DNA of 6,998 nt from Acidimicrobiaceae bacterium. GTDB lineage: Bacteria; Actinomycetota; Acidimicrobiia; Acidimicrobiales; RAAP-2. The translations under genes were made by a program, and so were the position numbers. The stretch spans positions 1 through 6,998 of the forward strand of contig JAUTXB010000238.1 of assembly GCA_030838245.1 (NCBI GenBank), read 5' to 3'. Below are positions 1 to 5,112 of the stretch, in pieces. The notes beneath the pieces were generated by a model. It worked only from the letters and a program-made list of their open reading frames with translations. It was not told the origin of the DNA and ran no database searches. Every line of letters starts with the position of its first letter. Position 1 is the first letter of the stretch.

Positions 1-2
1 CC

Positions 3-1388
3 AATTCCTATCTGCTCGCCCTGGCCGTGCTCCTCATCGTCGGGGGCCGGCTGGGGGACCGGTACGGACGGAAGATCGTCTTCCTCGTCGGGGTCATCGG
101 CTTTGCCTCCGCCTCGGTGGGGGTCGGGGCCATCGGGTCCATCGAGGGCGTGATCCTCATGCGGGCCCTACAGGGAGCCTTCGGCGCCCTCCTCCTGCCC
201 AACACCCTGGCCTTGCTCCGGGTGGCCTACCCCGAGGACCGCCTGAACCATGCCATCGGTATCTGGAGCTCTACCTCGGCCCTGGCCATCGCCGGCGCTC
301 CGATTCTCGGGGGACTCCTGGTCGAACACGTGTCGTGGCAAAGCGTTTTCTATCTGAACGTCCCTGTGGCCATCGTCACCTGCGTGATCGGCTTTACCGT
401 CCTGTCCGAGAGCCGCGAGTCGGTGCGTGAGCGGATGGATGTCGCCGGAGTCGTGATCCTGGCCGCTTCCCTGTTGGCCATGATCGTCGGCGTCGTCGAG
501 GCGCAATCGTGGGGATGGGGGAGTACCCGGGTCATCGGACTGATCATCGGCGGGATCGCCCTCCTCGTTGTCTTCGTCCTCGTCGAGCTGCGCACCGACG
601 CACCGCTGCTCCCGCCCCGGCTCTTCCGCAATCGGTCGGTGTCGCTGGGCGTCGTGACCGTCATCTTGAGCTTCTTTGCCCTCTTCGCCGTTCTGTTCTT
701 TGTCAGCCTGTACCTCCAGAACGTGCAGGGGCTCGGACCGATCGCCGCCGCCACTCGAACCCTTCCCCTTACCTTGCTCTTTGCCCTCTCGAGCCTCATC
801 GCCCCCAGGCTCACGTCGCGGCTGGGTCCGGGGCCCACCATCACTATCGGTCTCCTCTTCGTCTCGTTCTCCCTCTTCGGACTGACCACACTGGCGGCGG
901 GTTCGGCCTACATCGCGCTGTGGCCGTCGTTGTGCGGGCTGGGTATCGGGTTGGGCCTGGTCGTCGTGGCATCGGCCGAGGCCATCATCGGGAGCGTTCC
1001 CGTCGACGACTCGGGGCTGGCCGGCGGCCTTCAGGCCACCGCCGTGCAGTTCGGCGGCGTGTTGGGTGCGTCGGTCCTCGGTACGATCATCGCCAACCGA
1101 GCCGAATCCGTTCTTCCGGCCAAGCTCGCTTCTTTGGGCATCGACCGGGCGGCCGCCCATCACCTCCAGATCGACCCGCGCCGGGTCTCCCAGGGTCTCT
1201 CAGCTGGAAGCGGGCATGGGTCGGCCCACGTGCAGGCGGTGGTGGCATCGGGAAGCCATGCGGCATTCATGTCCGGATTCCATGAGGCCCTGGCCATCGG
1301 CGGGGTGATCGCCTTCGCCGGAGCCGTGGCCGGAGTGTTCATCCGGCGCGGTGACCCGGACGCTCCTCCCACCCCTGTCCACTTCTGA
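3..1388 (+). CDS. MFS drug exporter, DHA2 (14-helix) family, 5'-truncated by window edge
   Basis: A proton-driven multidrug or metabolite exporter of the inner membrane. The reading frame is open to the left edge, so the start and roughly the first 50 residues (helix 1 and part of helix 2) lie outside; 461 residues are visible. Numbering visible residues, the cytoplasmic motif A GGRLGDRYGRK is at 14-24 straight after helix 2. The DHA2-type segment SWQSVFYLNVP is at 111-121, before helix 6. Hydrophobic stretches follow near 27-45, 50-72, 83-107, 114-134, 147-167, 177-196, 213-238, 249-270, 279-300, 303-330, 338-364 and 427-448, which with the missing N-terminus gives 14 helices. A loop of about 60 residues separates the last two, as is common in EmrB/QacA-like exporters. 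The GLAGGLQATAVQFGG region fits helix 13 of this family. The substrate cannot be told from sequence. The gene converges on the P450 with a 22-bp spacer. Confidence 0.93.
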   Translation, partial: NSYLLALAVLLIVGGRLGDRYGRKIVFLVGVIGFASASVGVGAIGSIEGVILMRALQGAFGALLLPNTLALLRVAYPEDRLNHAIGIWSSTSALAIAGAPILGGLLVEHVSWQSVFYLNVPVAIVTCVIGFTVLSESRESVRERMDVAGVVILAASLLAMIVGVVEAQSWGWGSTRVIGLIIGGIALLVVFVLVELRTDAPLLPPRLFRNRSVSLGVVTVILSFFALFAVLFFVSLYLQNVQGLGPIAAATRTLPLTLLFALSSLIAPRLTSRLGPGPTITIGLLFVSFSLFGLTTLAAGSAYIALWPSLCGLGIGLGLVVVASAEAIIGSVPVDDSGLAGGLQATAVQFGGVLGASVLGTIIANRAESVLPAKLASLGIDRAAAHHLQIDPRRVSQGLSAGSGHGSAHVQAVVASGSHAAFMSGFHEALAIGGVIAFAGAVAGVFIRRGDPDAPPTPVHF

Positions 1389-1394
1389 GTATTC

Positions 1395-1404
1395 CTCGTA
1401 CGAG
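1395..1404. repeat. 10-bp perfect palindrome in the exporter/P450 convergent spacer
   Basis: CTCGTACGAG lies in the 22-bp gap between the stop codons of the exporter (1388) and the P450 (1411 on the minus strand). As RNA it could fold only into a very short stem and has no T-run, so it is a poor intrinsic terminator. It may be chance; it is recorded because it is the only structure in the gap. Confidence 0.3.
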
Positions 1405-1410
1405 CGAGAC

Positions 1411-2673
1411 CTACCGGCCCAGCGGCGCCGAAGGCTCGAAGGCCACGGGGATGTGCTTCACCCCGTTGATGAAGTTGGACTGGAGCCGCTCGACCTTGCC
1501 GTCCTGGCGGAGGTCGGGCATCCGATCGAGGAGGCGGTCGAACATCACCTTGATCTCCATCCGGGCCAGGTTGGCGCCCAGGCAGAAGTGCGGTCCGCCG
1601 CCCCCGAAGGCAATGTGGTTGTTGGGGGTGCGAGTGATGTCGAAGGTGTCAGGGTTCTCGAACACGGTCTCGTCCCGGTTGGCCGAGGTGTGCCAGAAGA
1701 CGACCTTGTCGCCAGCCGACACCGGGTAGCCGCCGAGCTCGGTGTCAGCGACAACCGAGCGCCGGAAGTGCATCACCGGGGTGACGTAGCGGAGCATCTC
1801 CTCCACCGCGCCGTTGAGCAGCGAACGGTCGGCTTGGAGCTTCGCCCACTGGTCGGGATGGTCGAAGAATGCGACCATGGCCCCCGAGATCAGGTTCCGC
1901 GTCGTCTCGTTGCCGGCCACGGCCAACAACAGGAAGAACAGGTCGATCTCGGTGGTCGAGAGCTCGTCCCCGTCGATCTCGGCCGTGGACAGCACGCTGA
2001 TCAGGTCCTCGTGGGGGTTGCCCTTCTTCTTGGCCACCAGCTCGTCGCAGTAGGCGAACAGCTCCATGGCCGCCATGGCGTTGGCCGCACCGGGGTCGCT
2101 GCTCGGTGCGACAGGCGCGGTGTCGCCGTCGGAGTACTCCTCGTCCTGGGACCCGATCATCCGGTTGGACCAGTCGAACACCAGGTGCCGGTCCTCTTGG
2201 GGAACCCCCATGAGCTCGGCGATGACCTGGAGGGGGAGCTCGGCCGACATCTCCGTCACGAAGTCGGCGCTGCCCTTCTCGCACACGTCGTCGATGATGG
2301 CATCGGCGTACCCGACCACCTTGGCCTCGAGGTCACGGACCATCTTGGGGGTGAACCCCTTGTTCACCAACCGCCGGTAGCGGGTGTGCATGGGCGGGTC
2401 CATGTTCAGCATCATCAGCCGCTGCTGTTCCAGGTTCTCTGGGTCCATGTCCATGAACAGCGCGCTGCCCTGCTGGGAGGAGAACCGGTCGAACTCCCGG
2501 TTGACCGTCACGCAGTCGTCGTAGCGGGTCACGACCCAAAAGCCCCCGCCAGTGCTGAGGGGATCGTCGTGCCACCAGACGGGCGCCTCCTTGCGCAACA
2601 TGGCGAACCAATCATGGGGGACACCGGCGACGAAGTTCTCCGAGTCACACAGGTCGATGTCGGACAGTTGCAT
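1411..2673 (-). CDS. Cytochrome P450, CYP124/CYP125-like clade
   Basis: A soluble 420-residue bacterial haem monooxygenase; it inserts one oxygen atom from O2 into a substrate using electrons from a ferredoxin and reductase, neither encoded here. Visible motifs: HTRYRRLVNKGFTP near 96-109; I-helix oxygen-activation motif AGNETT at 253-258; ExxR at E292-R295; haem loop FGGGGPHFCLG at 356-366 with the thiolate ligand Cys364. The haem loop followed by GANLARMEI, and the acidic stretch near 175-185 followed by MELFAY near 203-208, resemble the mycobacterial CYP124/CYP125/CYP142 group that hydroxylates methyl-branched lipids and the sterol side chain (resemblance from memory). The substrate is inferred, not shown. 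The ATG at 2673 is chosen because GGGAGGGG sits just upstream; a GTG at 2700 would add nine residues that read through this ribosome site. The segment around 175-196 is rich in acidic and small residues and seems somewhat longer than usual. Confidence 0.93.
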   Translation of the reverse strand: MQLSDIDLCDSENFVAGVPHDWFAMLRKEAPVWWHDDPLSTGGGFWVVTRYDDCVTVNREFDRFSSQQGSALFMDMDPENLEQQRLMMLNMDPPMHTRYRRLVNKGFTPKMVRDLEAKVVGYADAIIDDVCEKGSADFVTEMSAELPLQVIAELMGVPQEDRHLVFDWSNRMIGSQDEEYSDGDTAPVAPSSDPGAANAMAAMELFAYCDELVAKKKGNPHEDLISVLSTAEIDGDELSTTEIDLFFLLLAVAGNETTRNLISGAMVAFFDHPDQWAKLQADRSLLNGAVEEMLRYVTPVMHFRRSVVADTELGGYPVSAGDKVVFWHTSANRDETVFENPDTFDITRTPNNHIAFGGGGPHFCLGANLARMEIKVMFDRLLDRMPDLRQDGKVERLQSNFINGVKHIPVAFEPSAPLGR

Positions 2674-2677
2674 GGCG

Positions 2678-2685
2678 CCCCTCCC
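2678..2685 (-). promoter_or_regulatory. Ribosome binding site deciding the P450 start
   Basis: On the minus strand GGGAGGGG ends 4 nt before the ATG at 2673 (its GGGAGG core is 6 nt away). It favours this ATG over the in-frame GTG at 2700, whose extension would translate the purine-rich stretch itself. Confidence 0.7.
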
Positions 2686-2700
2686 GGGTGATCGTCTCAC

Positions 2701-2717
2701 CAGGTTTCTAGAACCTG
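2701..2717. promoter_or_regulatory. Inverted repeat, possible repressor operator upstream of the P450
   Basis: CAGGTT and AACCTG form a perfect 6-bp inverted repeat around the 5-nt spacer TCTAG. It lies about 28 bp upstream of the P450 start codon, where a bound repressor could cover the promoter or transcript start. Dyads like this are typical of TetR-family operators, but no regulator gene is in the window. Confidence 0.45.
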
Positions 2718-2722
2718 TATCA
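2709..2722. promoter_or_regulatory. Candidate KstR-type operator (one mismatch)
   Basis: TAGAACCTGTATCA matches the published mycobacterial KstR consensus TnnAACnnGTTnnA at 7 of 8 fixed positions; the mismatch is A for T at the third base of GTT. KstR is the TetR-family repressor of sterol catabolism genes, including P450s of the CYP125 group, which fits the gene 36 bp downstream. By a rough count, a match this good would turn up by chance in about one in fifteen to twenty gaps of this size, so it is suggestive only. Confidence 0.35.
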
Positions 2723-2845
2723 AAATCAGCTTACGACAATCCGCACCCACGGGCGATCGCGGCCTGAGGAGGTTCGCATCCCGGGTACCGTGTCATCACT
2801 CGTCGTTTCCGAGGACCTCGCCAACCGTGGACAGCAGGTGCAATC

Positions 2846-4063
2846 GTGCTCTACCAGGCATATCAGGCACAACGGGACCTGACTGCTCCCGTCCGTGCGT
2901 TGGCCGGGCTGGCCCGGTGGACGGTGGGCGAGCTGCCCGACGCCTGGACGGACAATCCGCTGTCCCGACGGCTGTCGGCCGGCTACGAGATGGTGGGCCG
3001 GTCCCGGCTCACCCACGAGCGGCCCCCCTTCGGCATCGACCAGGTGACGGTGGCCGGGCGACCCACCGCCGTGCGTGAGGAGGTGGCCCTGGCCACCCCG
3101 TTCTCCACCCTCCTCCATTTCGCCAAGGACGTCCCCGGGTCCCAGCCCAAGGTCCTGCTGGTCACTGCGTTAGCCGGCCACTTCTCCACCCTGCTCCGCT
3201 CCACCATCCGCTCCCTCCTGGCCGACAACGACGTGTACGTCACCGACTGGCTGAACGCCCGTGACGTCGGGGTTGAGCACGGCCCGTTCGGGTTCGACGA
3301 CTACGTCGGCCAGCTGGTCAGCTTCCTCGAGTTCATCGGACCGGGCACCCACCTGATGGCCGTCTGCCAGCCGTGCCCGGCCGCACTGACCGCAGCGTCA
3401 TTGATGGCCGCCCAGGACAACCCGGCCCAGCCCAAGAGCCTGGTGCTGATGGCCGGGCCGGTGGACACCCGGGTCAGCCCGACCAAGGTCAACGAGCTGG
3501 CCCATTCCAAGCCGCTCAGCTGGTTCGAGCAGAACGTGATCACCCGCGTGCCGTTCCGCTACCGCGGAGCCACCCGCCGGGTGTACCCGGGCTTCATCCA
3601 GGTGTCCGGGTTCGTGGCCATGAACCTCGGGCGTCACGTCCAACAGCACATCGCCCTCTACAACGACTTGGTCCGCGGCGACTACGAGGAGGCCAGGGGG
3701 ATCGAGGACTTCTACGACGAGTACTTCGCCGTGCTCGACATGCCGGCCGAGTTCTACCTGGAGACCGTGGACCGCGTCTTCCAGCGGGAGCTGCTGGCCC
3801 AGGGCCAACTGACCTGGCAGGGCGTGCCCGTCGAGCCGGCGGCCATCAAGCGAACGGCCCTGCTCACCGTGGAGGGGGAGAAGGACGACGTGTGCGGGAT
3901 GGGCCAGACCATGGCCGCCCAGGCGCTGTGCTCGGGCATCAAGGCATCGAAGAAGCGCCATCACCTCCAGCCCGGGGTGGGCCACTACGGCGTGTTCAGC
4001 GGGAGCCGGTGGGAAAAGCAGATCTATCCCATCGTGCGGAATTTCATCCTGGCCAACGACTGA
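2846..4063 (+). CDS. phaZ: Intracellular poly(3-hydroxybutyrate) depolymerase (PhaZ, Cys-nucleophile type)
   Basis: A cytoplasmic alpha/beta-hydrolase that degrades native PHB granules to release stored carbon. The 405-residue protein has no signal peptide, as expected for the intracellular family (COG4553, DepA-like; family length about 400-420). The start MLYQAYQAQRDL fits the family N-terminus, supporting the GTG; AGGTG lies 5 nt upstream. Family blocks seen in order: GHFSTLLRSTI at 111-121, VYVTDWLNARD at 130-140, the nucleophile elbow MAVCQPCPAAL at 171-181 with Cys174 in place of the usual Ser, GPVDTRVSPTKVNELA at 204-219, NVITRVPF at 230-237, VYPGFIQVSGF at 246-256, EGEKDD at 343-348 with the acid at Asp347 or Asp348, and PGVGHYGVFSGSR at 376-388 with His380. 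A second cysteine, Cys177, follows the nucleophile. The gene diverges from the P450 and converges on the phaC operon, so polymer making and breaking are under separate promoters. Confidence 0.95.
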   Translation: MLYQAYQAQRDLTAPVRALAGLARWTVGELPDAWTDNPLSRRLSAGYEMVGRSRLTHERPPFGIDQVTVAGRPTAVREEVALATPFSTLLHFAKDVPGSQPKVLLVTALAGHFSTLLRSTIRSLLADNDVYVTDWLNARDVGVEHGPFGFDDYVGQLVSFLEFIGPGTHLMAVCQPCPAALTAASLMAAQDNPAQPKSLVLMAGPVDTRVSPTKVNELAHSKPLSWFEQNVITRVPFRYRGATRRVYPGFIQVSGFVAMNLGRHVQQHIALYNDLVRGDYEEARGIEDFYDEYFAVLDMPAEFYLETVDRVFQRELLAQGQLTWQGVPVEPAAIKRTALLTVEGEKDDVCGMGQTMAAQALCSGIKASKKRHHLQPGVGHYGVFSGSRWEKQIYPIVRNFILAND

Positions 4064-4076
4064 GCCGCCCTGTGCC

Positions 4077-4091
4077 TCGCCCTATGGGCGA
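4077..4091. terminator. Small hairpin between convergent phaZ and GST-like gene
   Basis: TCGCCC and GGGCGA form a 6-bp, mostly G-C stem around a 3-nt TAT loop. It fills half of the 30-bp gap between the phaZ stop (4063) and the GST-like gene stop (4094 on the minus strand). There is no T-run on either strand, so it is not a classical intrinsic terminator; such U-less hairpins are proposed terminators in high-GC actinobacteria. Its position would let it serve both transcripts. Confidence 0.45.
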
Positions 4092-4093
4092 AC

Positions 4094-4750
4094 TTAGAAC
4101 TCCATCTCCAGCTCCTCGACGTCCTCGGGCTCCTTGATGGCTTCCTCGGTCCACTCCGCCATCTCCGAGAGGCCCAGGATGGTCGAGGTGTAGTCGGCCG
4201 ACAGCGAACCGACCTTGACGTCGTAGGTCCGGATCCGGGTGCACACCGGCGCGAACATGGCATCGGCCATGGTCGGCCCTTCTCCGAAGAGGAAGGGACC
4301 GCCCGAGGCGGAAATGCACTCGTTCCATATGGTCTCGACCCGGTCGAGGTCGGCCCGCGCCCCCTCCCAGATCGGGTAGCCGGGATGGTCGGCCTTCAGG
4401 TTCATGGGCAGGGCCGAGCGCAGGTTGGCGAACCCCGATTGGATCTCTCCGGACACCGAGCGGCACAGGGCCCGCTCGACGAGATCGGCGGGGAGCAGGC
4501 TGCGTTCGGGGACCAGCTCGTGGAGGTACTCGGCGATGGCCAGGGTGCTCCACACGGCGACGTCGCCGCGGGTGAGCCGCGGCACCAAGAGGGACGGGGA
4601 CAGCATGAGCAGCTCGGCTCGGACCCCGGGGTCCTGGGTGTCGACGGCCTCGACGGTGAAGTCGATGCCCGAGAACCGGCAGAGCAGCCAGCCCCGCAGC
4701 GACCAGGCGCCGTAGTTCCGGCTGTTGATGGTGAGGACGGCTTGCGGCAC
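4094..4750 (-). CDS. Glutathione S-transferase-like protein, last gene of the phaC operon
   Basis: A two-domain GST-fold protein of 218 residues, the usual size. The thioredoxin-like half covers about 1-80, with SRNYGAWSLRGWLL at 10-23 (compare NKNYSSWSLRPW in relatives, from memory), the cis-proline at VPRL (Pro57), and WSTLAIAEYL at 67-76. The helical half has EIQSGFANLRSALPMNL at 102-118 and the helix N-cap motif PTMADAMFAPVCTRIRTY at 159-176, typical of this GST subfamily. In relatives the glutathione-contacting pair before LAI is Asp/Glu-Ser; here it is Ser68-Thr69, so ordinary glutathione binding is doubtful. The tail 207-218 is strongly acidic. The GTG start is 7 nt after the stop of the phasin-like gene and has no strong ribosome site, which suggests translational coupling. 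Substrate and role are unknown; a catalytic function in PHA metabolism is not established. Confidence 0.85.
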   Translation of the reverse strand: MPQAVLTINSRNYGAWSLRGWLLCRFSGIDFTVEAVDTQDPGVRAELLMLSPSLLVPRLTRGDVAVWSTLAIAEYLHELVPERSLLPADLVERALCRSVSGEIQSGFANLRSALPMNLKADHPGYPIWEGARADLDRVETIWNECISASGGPFLFGEGPTMADAMFAPVCTRIRTYDVKVGSLSADYTSTILGLSEMAEWTEEAIKEPEDVEELEMEF

Positions 4751-4757
4751 CCGCCGC

Positions 4758-5051
4758 TCAGGCCTTCTTGGCCACCGGGGTGGGAGCCGGCGCCGGGGCG
4801 GTCATGCCCACCAGGCCGGACAGGAAGGCGTGCTGGGCCTCGAGCAGGCGACCGGCGAAGGAGAAGGCGGTGTCCAAGGTCTCATCCGGAGTGGGCAACT
4901 TGTCGGCGAAGGGCATCGACGACATGTCCGGACGGAAGGTGTCGAAGGCCGACGAGGTCGACTGCAGGGCACCGAGGGTCCATCCCTGGCTGGTCTCGAT
5001 GGCCTTGATCATGCCGTCTTGGACCTTCTCGGTGACTTGGAGTGCGTTCAT
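4758..5051 (-). CDS. Small phasin-like protein (probable PHA granule-associated)
   Basis: A 97-residue protein with no recognised enzyme motif. Residues 1-40 and 57-83 look helical; 57-83 (including LDTAFSFAGRLLEAQHAFL) is amphipathic. The proline-rich linker around 41-56 breaks the helices. The tail 84-97 is Ala/Pro-rich and ends in AKKA, like the low-complexity tails of many phasins and granule proteins. Position directly after phaC (61-nt gap) and before the GST-like gene (7-nt gap) supports a role as a granule surface protein that limits coalescence or helps the synthase. The assignment rests on size, composition and context, not on a recognised family signature; it could be another small PHA accessory protein. 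The ATG at 5051 is preceded by GAAAGG at 6 nt. Confidence 0.75.
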   Translation of the reverse strand: MNALQVTEKVQDGMIKAIETSQGWTLGALQSTSSAFDTFRPDMSSMPFADKLPTPDETLDTAFSFAGRLLEAQHAFLSGLVGMTAPAPAPTPVAKKA

Positions 5052-5057
5052 GTTGTG

Positions 5058-5063
5058 CCTTTC
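5058..5063 (-). promoter_or_regulatory. Ribosome binding site of the phasin-like gene
   Basis: GAAAGG on the minus strand lies 6 nt before the ATG at 5051. The 61-nt gap after the phaC stop shows no clear hairpin or promoter, so this gene is probably translated from the phaC message, with a good ribosome site allowing higher yield of a structural protein. Confidence 0.6.
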
Positions 5064-5112
5064 TGTCGGTGCTTGTATGGGTTGATGTGGAACTGTTCGG
5101 TCGGCGGGGTGA

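Larger units (their letters stand above)
2674..2845. promoter_or_regulatory. Divergent promoter region between P450 and phaZ
   Basis: A 172-bp non-coding gap separates two start codons facing away from each other, so promoters for both genes must lie here or further out. The part near 2700-2740 is clearly more AT-rich than its surroundings, as expected of a promoter core. I could not pick a convincing -35/-10 pair on either strand. The stretch contains the dyad at 2701-2717 and the operator-like site at 2709-2722, both nearer the P450. A weak ribosome site AGGTG at 2836-2840 precedes the phaZ GTG by 5 nt. Confidence 0.6.

Noticed and set aside
168..1163. 331-codon open frame on - opposite the MFS exporter
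   Set aside because: Highly charged, repetitive Asp/Glu/Gly/Gln translation, the usual shadow of a hydrophobic membrane-protein gene.
1395..1404. Palindrome CTCGTACGAG as a bidirectional terminator
   Set aside because: The foldable stem would be only about three base pairs with no T-run on either side; too weak to call a terminator.
1351..2691. 446-codon open frame on + opposite the P450
   Set aside because: Its translation is rich in His, Val, Gly and Arg with no domain pattern, and it overlaps a P450 with all its motifs. It arises from the G/C third-position bias on the opposite strand.
2674..2700. Nine-residue N-terminal extension of the P450 from a GTG at 2700
   Set aside because: The extension would translate the GGGAGGGG ribosome site; the ATG at 2673 is correctly spaced from it and gives a normal N-terminus.
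3373..4137. 254-codon open frame on + overlapping phaZ in another frame
   Set aside because: Arg/Pro/Gly-rich translation lacking motifs, and it overruns the phaZ stop into the convergent gene; a frame shadow.
4750..4765. A frameshifted fusion of the phasin-like and GST-like genes
   Set aside because: The phasin-like frame ends naturally in an AKKA tail and the GST-like frame begins at a normal N-terminus for its family, so two separate coupled genes are the simpler reading.
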